The translations under genes were made by a program, and so were the position numbers. From assembly GCA_002498385.1 (NCBI GenBank), contig DAHH01000015.1:18039-79896 (forward strand): a DNA stretch of 61,858 bases, given 5' to 3'. Each line of letters starts with the position of its first letter. Position 1 is the first letter of the stretch. The notes under the pieces were generated by a model. The model did no database searches, was not told the DNA's origin, and saw nothing but the letters and a program-made list of their open reading frames with translations. Shown here piece by piece: positions 18,033 through 26,606 of this stretch. The stretch comes from Methanobacterium sp. UBA410. Its GTDB lineage: Archaea > Methanobacteriota > Methanobacteria > Methanobacteriales > Methanobacteriaceae.

Positions 18033-18715
18033 TTAAACGCATTTTCCAACTTTGGCCTCAACTTCAAGACGCACCATCGAGACATGAACTGTTCCATTGC
18101 CATCTGGAGGATGTTCTTCAAGGTAGAGTGATGCCAGATCGTCTATAAACTATTTTTGAAGATTTTCAGGTATTCTGGAAGTGTAAGGCAGCCACGTAGT
18201 TCTCAGCCATGATTTTAAACCTTCTCTACCTGAATGTTTCATGTCCTTGGGGATAAGCTCCCGGAGAGGATCTAAACCTGATTCATGTAGCAGCCCTATG
18301 TATTCCTTATCTTCTACAAAGAAATATGGAAACTTGAAGTCCCGAGTACCGTTTCCATGGTTCTTCCACAAGCATTGAGTCAAGAATTTTTATTACATCT
18401 TGGGCGTTTCCCTTACCTCCTATTTGAAGGACGCACCTTCTTCCTGGTTTCAGGCTGCGTTTTATTCCATGAAGAACCTTTTTTGATCCGGGATCCAGTG
18501 GAGAGCTGCGTTGGAAAATACAACATCAAATTTTCCATTAAAATCCAGTTTACATGCATCACAGAGTTCAAAGCTTAAATTGGGATATTTTTCTCTGCTG
18601 AAGGTTTTTTTAGCCAGATCTATCATCTCAGGAGAATTGTCAATACCAGGGACACTGCCCATTTTTGCTGTTTTCTGGAGCTTTTTTTGTAGTCTTCTGC
18701 ATCCCATTTGTACAT
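18033..18715 (-). pseudogene. Broken class I SAM-dependent methyltransferase (trans-aconitate type)
   Basis: From the ATG at 18715 the minus strand gives MYKWDAEDYKKSSRKQQKWA, the usual opening of this family. It then jumps, by a deletion and frameshift, to SVPGIDNSPEMIDLAKKTF, so the SAM-binding motif I (VLDIGCGDG) is missing. Later blocks remain recognisable: FDVVFSNAALHWIPDQ, then in another frame FKFPYFFVEDKEY and LKSWLRTTWLPYTSRIPENL, then an in-frame TAG, then FIDDLASLYLEEHPPDGNG to a stop at 18033. The product cannot bind SAM, so the gene is dead. Everything else still lies in family order. Confidence 0.88.
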
Positions 18716-18931
18716 CAGTTGACCCCATGTTTTTTCTTTTTAAAGGTTAAAAACTCGATAAAATTCAATACAGTTGAGTTTCTAAATTTGAGTTTCAATT
18801 TTCTTCATCATCAATATAGATAGTTTTATCTAACTAACTACCATAAATATATTAAAATAATCACCAGCAAGTCTTATTTGATTTAAGAGCCTGAAATGAA
18901 ACGAATTAACATTTTAATCAAAATGAAGAAT

Positions 18932-19123
18932 TTAAGAGTACATGAAAACGTCTTCGATCTTCACATCAAAAAATCTGGCTATTTTAAATGCCAGTGCAAG
19001 GGATGGATCGTACTTATCCTTTTCTATAGCTATTATCGTTTGTCTGGTCACTCCAATTTCTTTTGCAAGCTGTTCCTGGGTGATATCGTTCATGGCTCTG
19101 TAAACTTTTAATTTATTTTTCAT
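18932..19123 (-). CDS. XRE-family helix-turn-helix regulator
   Basis: A 63-residue single-domain DNA-binding protein. The helix-turn-helix lies in DITQEQLAKEIGVTRQTIIAIEKDKYDPS, and the tail LAFKIARFFDVKIEDVF is the standard fifth helix of these small Cro/C1-type regulators. I start it at the ATG at 19123; the frame is open further upstream, but that part lacks family similarity. Similar small regulators in methanogens and bacteria sit beside DUF2178 membrane genes and are thought to control them. Here both neighbouring DUF2178 genes are broken, yet the regulator is intact. Confidence 0.88.
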   Translation of the reverse strand: MKNKLKVYRAMNDITQEQLAKEIGVTRQTIIAIEKDKYDPSLALAFKIARFFDVKIEDVFMYS

Positions 19124-19242
19124 ACAAACACTATCCATGTTTTTTGTTGTAGTACAGATAAAATCCACTGTATAACAAGAGTAACAGACATGCAAAATCT
19201 GTTAGGGTGAAGCCTGCCTGTGTGAATTCAGGAAAAGTATTT

Positions 19243-19505
19243 TTAAGCGTAAAGTCCAACTCCCAGCACCGTGATCAAAGTTACGAAGGAGAGTAGGGCC
19301 ATTCTGGAAGCCTTGTTGGCAACCACTGTCTCTCATTTTCTGTTATTTCTTGAACATTCTTTTTAATGAAATAAGAAGCAAAAATTCCTAAAACTAACAC
19401 CACGAATACAAGAAGAAGGTTTCCATTTACAACTGCAACTGCAATAACCGCAGCCATAGCAGCCACAATGAACAATCAGAGTTTGCTGTAGGCTTTTTTA
19501 TTCAT
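19243..19505 (-). pseudogene. Broken DUF2178 membrane protein gene (copy A)
   Basis: Starts MNKKAYSKL behind a perfect GAGGTGATT site, then hits a TGA where homologues usually have arginine. It continues in frame as LFIVAAMAAVIAVAVVNGN and KKNVQEITENER, the DUF2178 signature with two membrane helices. After ENER the frame shifts and the remainder reads VVANKASRMALLSF to a stop at 19243. One nonsense change and one frameshift therefore separate it from an intact gene of about 87 codons. Confidence 0.85.
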
Positions 19506-19509
19506 GGAA

Positions 19510-19966
19510 TCACCTCATATTTTTAAATTTTCTAATATAGTATGCGCGGGATGCAGTGTAAAGAACGAAACAAAACGCTGCTTCTAAAAACATGATGTAA
19601 CCCGTAGATGTAAATTGGGGAAAACTGTTCCTTAATGTCACAAATATTATTCCAATCCATATTATAACAGCCAAAAAGATTCCAAGAGTCATAGTTGAAG
19701 AGAATCATAATTGAAGCTTTGTCATTTATCAGATCAGTTCTCTCATCTTCACTTACATGTTCCGTATCTTCCTGGAAACATTTCCTTTAAATTTTCTCTT
19801 TGAACATATACAACAGGGACAATAACCATCATTCCTAAAATTGCAAACAAAACAACTGTAATATTTCCCATAATCAATTCAACAACCCACAAAGCAGTTG
19901 TAAAGACTGAAATTATTTCCAAAATTTATGCCCACCAAAATTTATGCCCAAATTTTTAAGATTCAT
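19510..19966 (-). pseudogene. Broken DUF2178 membrane protein gene (copy B)
   Basis: Minus-strand start at the ATG at 19966 behind a GGTGG site that lies inside a 20-bp tandem duplication. The frame is lost at another tandem duplication (19919-19950). Then come a membrane segment (VFTTALWVVELIMGNITVVL), the signature EHVSEDERTDLINDKASI in a second frame, and TLGIFLAVIIWIGIIFVTL through to the C-terminus in a third. Its TGA at 19510-19512 overlaps the ribosome site of copy A, so the two were once a coupled pair upstream of the XRE regulator. Confidence 0.82.
19919..19950. repeat. Exact 16-bp tandem duplication inside a pseudogene
   Basis: CCAAAATTTATGCCCA occurs twice head to tail. A 16-base insertion shifts the reading frame near the start of DUF2178 copy B and may be one of the inactivating events. 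Confidence 0.93.
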
Positions 19967-20004
19967 AAATTCCACCTCAATGTAATAAATTCCACCTCAA
20001 TGTA
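19965..20004. repeat. Exact 20-bp tandem duplication carrying a ribosome site
   Basis: ATAAATTCCACCTCAATGTA is present twice. On the minus strand each copy contains a GAGGTGG Shine-Dalgarno-like site, so the duplication doubled the ribosome site of DUF2178 copy B. Confidence 0.93.
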
Positions 20005-20174
20005 ACTAATACTTTACATTATGTTATAGGAATTTTACTATATGTTAAGCTTTGGTTACATCAAAGGTAACATGAGTATCAAAAGGGAAATTTAACCATC
20101 TTAAAAATCTACAACTAAATATAAAATAGAATTATTCCATAAAAATTAAAAAAGAAAAACTTTGGAGGTAGATG

Positions 20175-20741
20175 ATGGAAAAAGTTCTTCTACTCAATGC
20201 AAGTCCACGAAAAGATGGAAACACAGCCAGAATAGCGGCTGAATGTGCCAAAACCATTGAAAAAAATGGGGTTGAAACCGAAACAGTACAACTTAGGGGT
20301 ATGAAAATCCAATCCTGCATAGCATGCGGTAAATGTGAAGGTATTGGAATATGTGCCCTTAACGATGGATTAAACGACATAATCAATAAGATCAGGGAAT
20401 CTGAAGGGTTCATAGTCTGCACACCTGTTTACTTTGGAACGGCCCGCGGAGACCTGATGGCAGCACTGCAGAGGATTGGGTACGTCTCAATGAACTCAGA
20501 CAACTTTCTTTCCTGGAAGGTGGGCGGTCCAATAGCAGTTGCACGCCGTGGAGGTCAGACAAGCACAATACAGGAGCTTTTAATGTTTTACCTCATAAAC
20601 GACATGATAGTTCCAGGCTCAACCTACTGGAACATGGTCTTTGGATTGAAAAAGGGAGAAGTTTTAAAGGATGAAGAGGGGATCAGAACCATCAAAAGAT
20701 TTGGAGAAAATGTTGCAAACCTCATAAAAAAGATAAATTAG
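20175..20741 (+). CDS. Iron-sulfur flavoprotein / NADPH-dependent FMN reductase family
   Basis: A flavodoxin-like fold protein. The FMN-phosphate loop is LLNASPRKDGNTARI at the N-terminus. The cysteine cluster CIACGKCEGIGICAL, near residues 45-59, is typical of methanogen iron-sulfur flavoproteins that bind a 4Fe-4S cluster. TPVYFGTARGDLMAALQRIG and GPIAVARRGGQTSTI are further family blocks around the flavin. It probably moves electrons between ferredoxin and small acceptors or oxygen. A perfect GGAGGT site precedes two adjacent ATGs; the second has better spacing. The next gene, 141 bases on, encodes a NifX-like protein and may be linked. Confidence 0.88.
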   Translation: MEKVLLLNASPRKDGNTARIAAECAKTIEKNGVETETVQLRGMKIQSCIACGKCEGIGICALNDGLNDIINKIRESEGFIVCTPVYFGTARGDLMAALQRIGYVSMNSDNFLSWKVGGPIAVARRGGQTSTIQELLMFYLINDMIVPGSTYWNMVFGLKKGEVLKDEEGIRTIKRFGENVANLIKKIN

Positions 20742-20882
20742 ATGGAAGAGGAATGGATAGAAAAAAATAGATAGAAAAAGAATATGTAGAAAAAGGAATA
20801 AAAGAAATTTTCAAGGTATTAAAACAGCCACCCAGCCTGTGGTGAAATACAAACATCCATCCAAAAACATCGGGGGAGTAAG

Positions 20883-21218
20883 ATGAAGGTAGCAGTTGCA
20901 TCATCCGACGATGAAAAATTTACTGAACATTTTGGTAAGGCACAAAAATTTTTTATATATGAATTTAATGGAGAAAATGTGGAATTTTTGGAGATCAGGG
21001 AATCTAAAAAAAATCCTGGAGAAAAACATCAATGGGGCAAATCCCTGAAGGTTATAAATGATTGTGAAGTTATAATATGTCTTCAAATTGGCATAAACGC
21101 CAAACCTGCGCTGAAAAAGCTTGATAAAAAAGTTTTTGAAGATGAAGGAACAGTGAAAGAGGTTCTTGATAGATTCATAGCACACTACAAGTTCATGAAC
21201 AAGCCCCTTAAATTTTAG
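20883..21218 (+). CDS. NifX/NifB-type FeMo-cofactor-binding-domain protein
   Basis: A 111-residue single-domain protein. The opening MKVAVASSDDEKFTEHFGKAQKFFIYEF is the dinitrogenase iron-molybdenum cofactor family signature, and the C-terminal half ends with an E-G-T-V-K-E-V helix as in NifX-like proteins. Such proteins carry metal clusters. In methanogens lone copies are common outside nif operons, so nitrogenase involvement is not implied. A GGGGGAGTA site lies just before the ATG. It follows the iron-sulfur flavoprotein gene. Confidence 0.88.
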   Translation: MKVAVASSDDEKFTEHFGKAQKFFIYEFNGENVEFLEIRESKKNPGEKHQWGKSLKVINDCEVIICLQIGINAKPALKKLDKKVFEDEGTVKEVLDRFIAHYKFMNKPLKF

Positions 21219-21638
21219 AGGCATCCAAAGTAAATAAAGGGTACCCTGAAACCATATCTTGAAATTAACTGCATAAACTCAATCAGGGATCAATGATTCA
21301 ATTTAAGGTCTAATTTTTAATCAGATCCCTCAATGAGATGAACCTTCAATAAAATGAGAAGTTAATCTGCTTGTAATCAATTAACAATTAATCAATGGGA
21401 CAACCTAAGTTAATCTAAAAAATTTTATTTACAGTGAGATCCTAAGCTAAATTTAAAGGTTTAAGATTGTTAAAATAAAATTTTAGTTAAGAAGATTTAG
21501 TTAAATTAAAAAAATTTTAGTTAAAGTTCAGAAAATTCTACTTAAATTTATGAAATTCTAGTTATAGTTTACAGAATTCTAACTATATTTCAATAAAAGT
21601 TTTACAGTGCCTCAGAGTTTAATAAGTAAGGTGTTTAA
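21219..21638. other. Intergenic region with degenerate repeats
   Basis: About 420 AT-rich bases. Between about 21475 and 21600 variations on GAAATTCTAGTTA recur (for example AAAATTTTAGTTAAAGTTC, AAAATTCTACTTAAATTT and GAATTCTAACTATATTTC), an old imperfect tandem array. No gene recognised. Confidence 0.55.
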
Positions 21639-22091
21639 ATGAAAACATTGATAATATACAGTTCATTACATCACGGCAACACAAAGAAGGTTGCCGAAGC
21701 TATGGCCGATGCTCTCGAAGCTGGGATCCTAAGTTACGATGATGTGGATGCATACAATATTGTTGAATATGATCTGGTGGGTTTTGGTTCTGGAATTTAC
21801 CATGGAAAACCTCAGGATGAATTTGTTGAGTTCATTGAAAGCCTGCCAGCTGTGAAAAACAGAAAAGCCTTTGTATTCACAACTAGCGGCAAGGGAAAAG
21901 ATGAGTACAACGACCAGTTGAAGGAAACCATATCTACAAAGGGTTTTGAAGTTGTGGGATCCTTTTCATGCCGGGGATTTGACACGTGGGGGCCCCTAAA
22001 AATTATAGGTGGTAAAAACAAGGGCCAACCTAACAGCGAAGACCTTGAAAATGCTCGAAATTTTGTAAAATCCCTGAAGGACAAGTTTTAA
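21639..22091 (+). CDS. Flavodoxin
   Basis: A 150-residue flavodoxin. The FMN phosphate-binding loop is YSSLHHGNTKKVAEAM, the hydrophobic core strand is YDLVGFGSGIYHGKP, and TTSGKGKDEYNDQL with SCRGFDTWGP lie where flavin-contacting loops are expected. It should be a soluble one- or two-electron carrier. Length fits the short flavodoxins of methanogens. It is monocistronic, and the palindrome at 22146 downstream may mark its end. Confidence 0.88.
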   Translation: MKTLIIYSSLHHGNTKKVAEAMADALEAGILSYDDVDAYNIVEYDLVGFGSGIYHGKPQDEFVEFIESLPAVKNRKAFVFTTSGKGKDEYNDQLKETISTKGFEVVGSFSCRGFDTWGPLKIIGGKNKGQPNSEDLENARNFVKSLKDKF

Positions 22092-22145
22092 ACCATTAAA
22101 TTCCTGAAACTCCCTTAGATCCAGAATTTTCATCAGGATTTAACA

Positions 22146-22159
22146 TGAGGGATCCCTCA
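22146..22159. promoter_or_regulatory. Perfect 14-bp palindrome
   Basis: TGAGGGATCCCTCA is a perfect inverted repeat 55 bases after the flavodoxin stop and 22 bases before a TATA-like box. It could be the stem of a terminator or an operator; the sequence does not decide between them. Confidence 0.45.
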
Positions 22160-22181
22160 AGATAATTTTCAAAAACAGAAA

Positions 22182-22255
22182 AACTATATAATATGAAGTC
22201 AAATCTGATCATAACCGCGGTGTGAGTTAATAAACCTTTTTTGGTTTTGAATTTT
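22182..22255 (+). ncRNA. Candidate tiny transcript with promoter and terminator
   Basis: AACTATATAATATG at 22182-22195 is a good archaeal TATA box. About 25 bases on begins CCGCGGTGTGAGTTAATAAA, more GC-rich than its surroundings. It is followed by a five-base-pair hairpin (AAACC/GGTTT around a T6 loop) and T-rich sequence. This could be a short RNA, or the upstream promoter of a long rps3ae leader. No known RNA family was recognised. Confidence 0.25.
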
Positions 22256-22539
22256 TGTTGGTGATGGCTAACTTAACAAAGCTAACTTAACAAATATCCA
22301 AATCATGACCAAGGGTTACAAAAAAAATAGATGGATAATCCTGAAAATTTAGAGAATATAAAAAATATAGAGAATATAAATAAAGATAAAAATCTGAAGA
22401 ACGAAGGATTATTTTTAATATACAATTTTGAAGATAATTTTAATTTACATAAAAATTTGATTAAGAAACTTGTTTATGATTTTTAACACATCTCAAGAAG
22501 AGATCCTTTTATAGATCGTTACAAGTACAGGTGATAATA

Positions 22540-23124
22540 ATGGCTAAAGCAAGACGTCGAAGAGTACGCGATACATGGAAAGAGAAAAAATGGTACAAGA
22601 TAATGACTCCTACAGAGTTTGGAGATGCAGAAATTGGTTCAACTCCAGCAAGAGACCCTGATATGCTCGTAAACAGGAGCGTTGAGTCTTCAATGAGGGA
22701 ACTTGCAGGTGACTTCAGTAAACAGTACATAAAGCTTTACTTCCGTATAAGCGGTGTTTCAGGAGATATAGCCAACACAGAGTTTGTTGGACACAAAGTC
22801 ACAACTGACTACATCAGAAGCATGATAAGAAGGGGAACAAGCAGGATAGATTCAATATCCAACGTAACAACCAAGGACGGTAAGAAGTTAAAGGTTCACG
22901 TGCTCGGAGTGACAATTAAACGTGCAAAATCTTCCCAGCAGAAGTTCATAAGGGAGACCATGGAAAGAATGGTTCAGGAAGCAGCTGCACAGAAAACCTT
23001 CCAGGAACTCATTGAGGATATTGTAGGCGGTAAAATGGCTTCGCACATTTACCATGAGGCCAAAAAGATCTACCCTCTAAAGAGAGTTGAAACAGTTAAA
23101 ACCCGGATAATTGAAGAAGCATAA
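22540..23124 (+). CDS. rps3ae: Ribosomal protein S3Ae (eS1)
   Basis: The 194-residue protein is archaeal/eukaryotic small-subunit protein S3Ae. It begins MAKARRRRVRDTWKEKKWYK, continues with IGSTPARDPDMLVNR, and has the FVGHKVTTDYIRSMIRRGTS and VLGVTIKRAKSSQQKFI blocks. I begin at the ATG at 22540, directly after AGGTGATAATA; three upstream codons in frame overlap that ribosome site. The DUF92 gene follows 19 bases later and apgM after it, so the three probably form one transcript. Confidence 0.96.
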   Translation: MAKARRRRVRDTWKEKKWYKIMTPTEFGDAEIGSTPARDPDMLVNRSVESSMRELAGDFSKQYIKLYFRISGVSGDIANTEFVGHKVTTDYIRSMIRRGTSRIDSISNVTTKDGKKLKVHVLGVTIKRAKSSQQKFIRETMERMVQEAAAQKTFQELIEDIVGGKMASHIYHEAKKIYPLKRVETVKTRIIEEA

Positions 23125-23143
23125 TTTTTGATCTGGGAGATAC

Positions 23144-23809
23144 ATGATACTCATTGAATATGTGGTTCTCTGCATAGTTATAGGGCTTATAACTTACTTA
23201 AGGAAAGCCCTTGACCTCTTTGGATCCATCTTCATGGTTATCATGGCAATTATTATTATTTTTACAGCCGGTGTAAACTGGTTAATTTTAATATTAATAT
23301 TTCTGGTTTTGGGACTCCTATTTACCAAGTACAAGCACCAGTACAAGAAGGAGATAGGGGTTTACGAGGGAACAAGAACCATTAAAAATGTTATCTCAAA
23401 TGGTATAGTTGCATTTGTAATGGCTGCCTTTGGAAACTATGCAGGATTCATAGGTGCAATTGCAACAGCCACAGCAGACACCCTTGCAAGTGAGGTGGGT
23501 GTGACTGAACAACCACGACTTATAACAACTCTTAAAAAAGTCCCACCAGGAACAGACGGCGGAATATCAGTGCTTGGAACATCCGCAGGAATTATTGGTG
23601 CAGGAATTATTGGGGTTTCTGCTTACCTCCTTGGGGTATACTCAAACCCATTTGTAACATTGAAAATAGCCGTAATAGCAGGTACGGTTGGATGCTTCAT
23701 GGACAGCATCCTTGGAGCTGTGTTTGAGAGAAGACATTATCTCAACAATGAATATGTAAATCTTATAGCTACCATAACAGGAGCTTCTTTAGGCATTATC
23801 ATGGTCTAG
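23144..23809 (+). CDS. DUF92 integral membrane protein
   Basis: About six membrane helices, with the conserved cytosolic loop EGTRTIKNVISNGIVA and the ATADTLASEVGV motif, which are hallmarks of the DUF92/TIGR00297 family. Plant and cyanobacterial relatives (VTE6) phosphorylate prenyl phosphates, so a polyprenyl- or geranylgeranyl-phosphate kinase role in lipid synthesis is reasonable but inferred. The family ending GCFMDSILGAVFERR is present and the length, 221 residues, is typical. It sits between rps3ae and apgM with short gaps. Confidence 0.85.
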   Translation: MILIEYVVLCIVIGLITYLRKALDLFGSIFMVIMAIIIIFTAGVNWLILILIFLVLGLLFTKYKHQYKKEIGVYEGTRTIKNVISNGIVAFVMAAFGNYAGFIGAIATATADTLASEVGVTEQPRLITTLKKVPPGTDGGISVLGTSAGIIGAGIIGVSAYLLGVYSNPFVTLKIAVIAGTVGCFMDSILGAVFERRHYLNNEYVNLIATITGASLGIIMV

Positions 23810-23818
23810 GTGGTAATA

Positions 23819-25045
23819 GTGAAAGGAATCATAATGATAATAGATGGGATGGGAGACCGCCCAATAAAGGAACTTGGATACAAAACACCCCTTGAAGCTG
23901 CAAAAACACCAAACATGGACAAAATGGCAGAAATGGGAATAAATGGAATTATGGATCCTATAAAACCCGGTATAAGAGCAGGAAGTGACACTTCACATAT
24001 TTCAATACTTGGATACGATCCTTACGAAGTTTACACAGGAAGAGGGCCGTTTGAGGCTGCAGGAGTTGGAGTTGATGTTGTGCCAGGAGACATAGCATTC
24101 AGATGCAACTTCTCCACAGCAGACCCCAACGGAGTGATCACAGACAGAAGAGCTGGAAGAATAAGGGAAGGAACAGACAGAATAGCCGAAACCATTAACT
24201 CCATGAAGCTTGAAGATGATGTTGAAGTGATATTCAAGGAATCCACAGGTCACAGGGCAGTTCTCGTTTTAAGGGGTGAGGGTCTTTCAGATGCAGTTTC
24301 AGATGCAGACCCAAAACATGAAGGAAAAGCTCCAAAAGAAGTTTTACCCCTTGATGATACGCCTGAAGCCAAAAGAACAGCATCCCTACTGAACAAATTT
24401 ATCAAAAAATCCTGCGAAATGCTCAAAGATCATCCAGTTAACATTGAAAGGATTGAAAACGGTGAAAATCCTGCAAACATAATCGTGCCGAGGGGAGCTG
24501 GAGCAGTGCCACACGTCCAACCGTTTAGGGAAAAATATGGACTGAAAGCAGCATGCATAGCAGAGACAGGACTTATAAAAGGTATTGGGAAGATAACAGG
24601 CATGGATCTAATTGATATGGACGATGTAACAGGTGGTGTTGACACCAACATCGAGAACATTCAGAAAAGCATCATGGAAACAGCAAGCAAAGACTACGAT
24701 TTTATGCTCATTAACATAGACGGTGCAGACGAAGCTGGACACGACGGTCAAATGGAGGAGAAGGTTGAGTTCATTGAAAAGGTCGACAACATTGTTGGAG
24801 AAATGATGAAGATAGATGATGTTTACTTCATTCTAACGGCAGATCACTCAACTCCAATATCTGTAATGGATCATACAGGAGACCCTGTTCCCCTCATAAT
24901 TAAAGGCCCTGAAGTCAGGGTGGACGATGTTAAGGAGTTCGGTGAAAGGGCTGCAACAAAGGGCGGACTTTTCCGGATAAGGGGAAGGAATATTATGGAC
25001 ATCTTAATGGATCTCATGAACAGATCCACCAAGTTCGGAGCATAG
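23819..25045 (+). CDS. apgM: 2,3-bisphosphoglycerate-independent phosphoglycerate mutase, archaeal type
   Basis: This metalloenzyme interconverts 3- and 2-phosphoglycerate in glycolysis and gluconeogenesis. The protein shows MIIDGMGDRPIKELG with the first metal-binding aspartate, GSDTSHISILGYDP with the nucleophilic serine region, GRGPFEAAGVG, and the C-terminal metal ligands in FILTADHSTPISVMDHTGDPVP. All are diagnostic of the archaeal ApgM branch of the alkaline phosphatase superfamily. I chose the GTG at 23819, four bases after AGGTGGT. The stop of the DUF92 gene lies nine bases upstream, and glmM follows 12 bases downstream. Confidence 0.95.
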   Translation: MKGIIMIIDGMGDRPIKELGYKTPLEAAKTPNMDKMAEMGINGIMDPIKPGIRAGSDTSHISILGYDPYEVYTGRGPFEAAGVGVDVVPGDIAFRCNFSTADPNGVITDRRAGRIREGTDRIAETINSMKLEDDVEVIFKESTGHRAVLVLRGEGLSDAVSDADPKHEGKAPKEVLPLDDTPEAKRTASLLNKFIKKSCEMLKDHPVNIERIENGENPANIIVPRGAGAVPHVQPFREKYGLKAACIAETGLIKGIGKITGMDLIDMDDVTGGVDTNIENIQKSIMETASKDYDFMLINIDGADEAGHDGQMEEKVEFIEKVDNIVGEMMKIDDVYFILTADHSTPISVMDHTGDPVPLIIKGPEVRVDDVKEFGERAATKGGLFRIRGRNIMDILMDLMNRSTKFGA

Positions 25046-25057
25046 AGGAGACAAAAA

Positions 25058-26497
25058 ATGGCTTCTGAGATACCTAAACTCTTTGGAACTTCAGGTATAC
25101 GGGGTAAAGTTGTAGAGGAGGTAACCCTTGAACTTGCAGTTGACGTTGGAATGGCAGTTTCCACCCACATCCGTGGAGAAAACTTCATTCAAAACGATTT
25201 AAAAAACACCGAAAACTTAAACAACACCAAAAAAGGTTTAAACACCAAAAAAGGGAAAAAACCAAAGTGCAAAGTTGTTGTTGGATACGACACACGAACC
25301 TCAAGTGAAATGCTTGAAAATGCAGTTGTTTCAGGCATACTACAGTGTGGCTGTGATGTTCTACGCCTTGGAATGGCCCCAACCCCTCTTGTTGGATATG
25401 CAACCATGAAACTGGGTGCAAATGCAGGTATAATGATAACAGCATCCCACAACCCCCCAGAATATAATGGAATAAAGCTCTGGAATCCTGATGGTATGGC
25501 TTACAGGCAGGAACAGGAACGTAAAATTGAGACAATAATCCACAGAAAAACGTTTTCAAAAGCCTCCTGGAAGGAGATAGGAAAAATTAAGGATGTAAAA
25601 GGTATAAGATCACGTTACATTGCTGATCTGGTAGGTAGTGTGGATATAAAACCTGGACTGAAGGTTGTTCTGGACTGTGCAAACGGTGCAGCTTCTCACA
25701 TATCACCCCTTGTCCTGAGAAAGGCAGGATGCTCAGTTGTAACCATTAACTCTCAGCCAGATGGATTCTTCCCTGGAAGAATGCCTGAACCATCCCCACA
25801 GAACCTCCATGAACTTATGAAGGTTGTTAAGGCCACAGGAGCAGATATTGGAATTGCACACGACGGCGATGCAGACAGAATGGTTGCAATAGATGAAAAC
25901 GGACGTATAGCTGATTTTGACAAACTTTTAGCACTTATATCCCGTGAGATAGGTGGAAAAGTTGTTACAACAGTTGATGCATCAGTATGCACAGACAGAT
26001 GCATGAAGGAAGTGGGTGGAGAAGTAATAAGAACAAAGGTCGGTGATGTTCACGTTGCAGAAGCTGTTGCCCGGGAAAATGCATCCTTCGGAGGTGAACC
26101 CTCAGGTACCTGGCTTCACCCAGATTTCTGCATGTGTCCAGACGGCATACTCTCAGCCCTAAGAGTTATAGAGCTTGTTCAAAAGAATGGTCCACTTTCA
26201 AAGCTCCTTGATATGATACCAAGTTATCCAACCATACGGGATAAGATAAACTGCAAAAAATCCCAGAAAAAAATGATAATGGCCCGTGTGGAAGCGGAAC
26301 TTCCAGACATGTTTGAAGGTGTGGTTGACGTTAACCGCATAGACGGTGTCAGAATATCAATGAAAGATGACAGCTGGGTTCTTATAAGGCCCTCAGGTAC
26401 AGAATCTTACATAAGGATAACCCTTGAAGCTGTAAATGAAGCAAAAGCAGTGAAAATCAGGAACAAATGTGCAGACTTCATAGAAGGGTGTTTGTAA
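25058..26497 (+). CDS. glmM: Phosphoglucosamine mutase
   Basis: GlmM converts glucosamine-6-phosphate to glucosamine-1-phosphate on the way to UDP-GlcNAc. The opening LFGTSGIRGKV, the phosphoserine loop TASHNPPEYNG (Ser130), the metal loop AHDGDADRM, the sugar loop GGEPSGTWLH and the phosphate loop RPSGTESYIRI are all present. Between residues 45 and 72 there is an Asn/Lys-rich insertion (NDLKNTENLNNTKKGLNTKK), directly before VVVGYDTRTSS, that I do not expect in the family; its DNA contains a local repeat. The enzyme should work if the insertion is a surface loop. The gene follows apgM by 12 bases and precedes glmU. Confidence 0.95.
   Translation: MASEIPKLFGTSGIRGKVVEEVTLELAVDVGMAVSTHIRGENFIQNDLKNTENLNNTKKGLNTKKGKKPKCKVVVGYDTRTSSEMLENAVVSGILQCGCDVLRLGMAPTPLVGYATMKLGANAGIMITASHNPPEYNGIKLWNPDGMAYRQEQERKIETIIHRKTFSKASWKEIGKIKDVKGIRSRYIADLVGSVDIKPGLKVVLDCANGAASHISPLVLRKAGCSVVTINSQPDGFFPGRMPEPSPQNLHELMKVVKATGADIGIAHDGDADRMVAIDENGRIADFDKLLALISREIGGKVVTTVDASVCTDRCMKEVGGEVIRTKVGDVHVAEAVARENASFGGEPSGTWLHPDFCMCPDGILSALRVIELVQKNGPLSKLLDMIPSYPTIRDKINCKKSQKKMIMARVEAELPDMFEGVVDVNRIDGVRISMKDDSWVLIRPSGTESYIRITLEAVNEAKAVKIRNKCADFIEGCL
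25222..25254 (+). repeat. Internal repeat in the glmM insertion
   Basis: AACACCAAAAAAGG is repeated at an 18-base period, giving the protein a doubled NTKKG. It is a coding-sequence version of the local duplications seen between genes. Confidence 0.8.
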
Positions 26498-26606
26498 AAG
26501 CTTTAAATTATAAAAGCTTTATAAAAAAAATTCATTCTAACACATCAAAACATTATTAAATGGGTTACAAGCAAATAGATACCATCAATATTCAAGAGGA
26601 ATCATT

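Larger units (their letters stand above)
22092..22539. other. Long intergenic region with a possible small transcription unit
   Basis: About 448 bases. In order it holds a perfect 14-bp palindrome (22146-22159), a TATA-like box (22182-22195), a small hairpin (22229-22246) with a T-rich tail, a 14-bp duplication (22267-22294), an imperfect repeat of GAGAATATAAA (22345-22385), and the AGGTGAT ribosome site of rps3ae. Confidence 0.5.

Noticed and set aside
18090..18150. In-frame TAG in the methyltransferase, possible pyrrolysine codon
   Set aside because: The gene also lacks the SAM motif I and is frameshifted twice, so the TAG is ordinary decay. Nothing in the window suggests pyrrolysine use.
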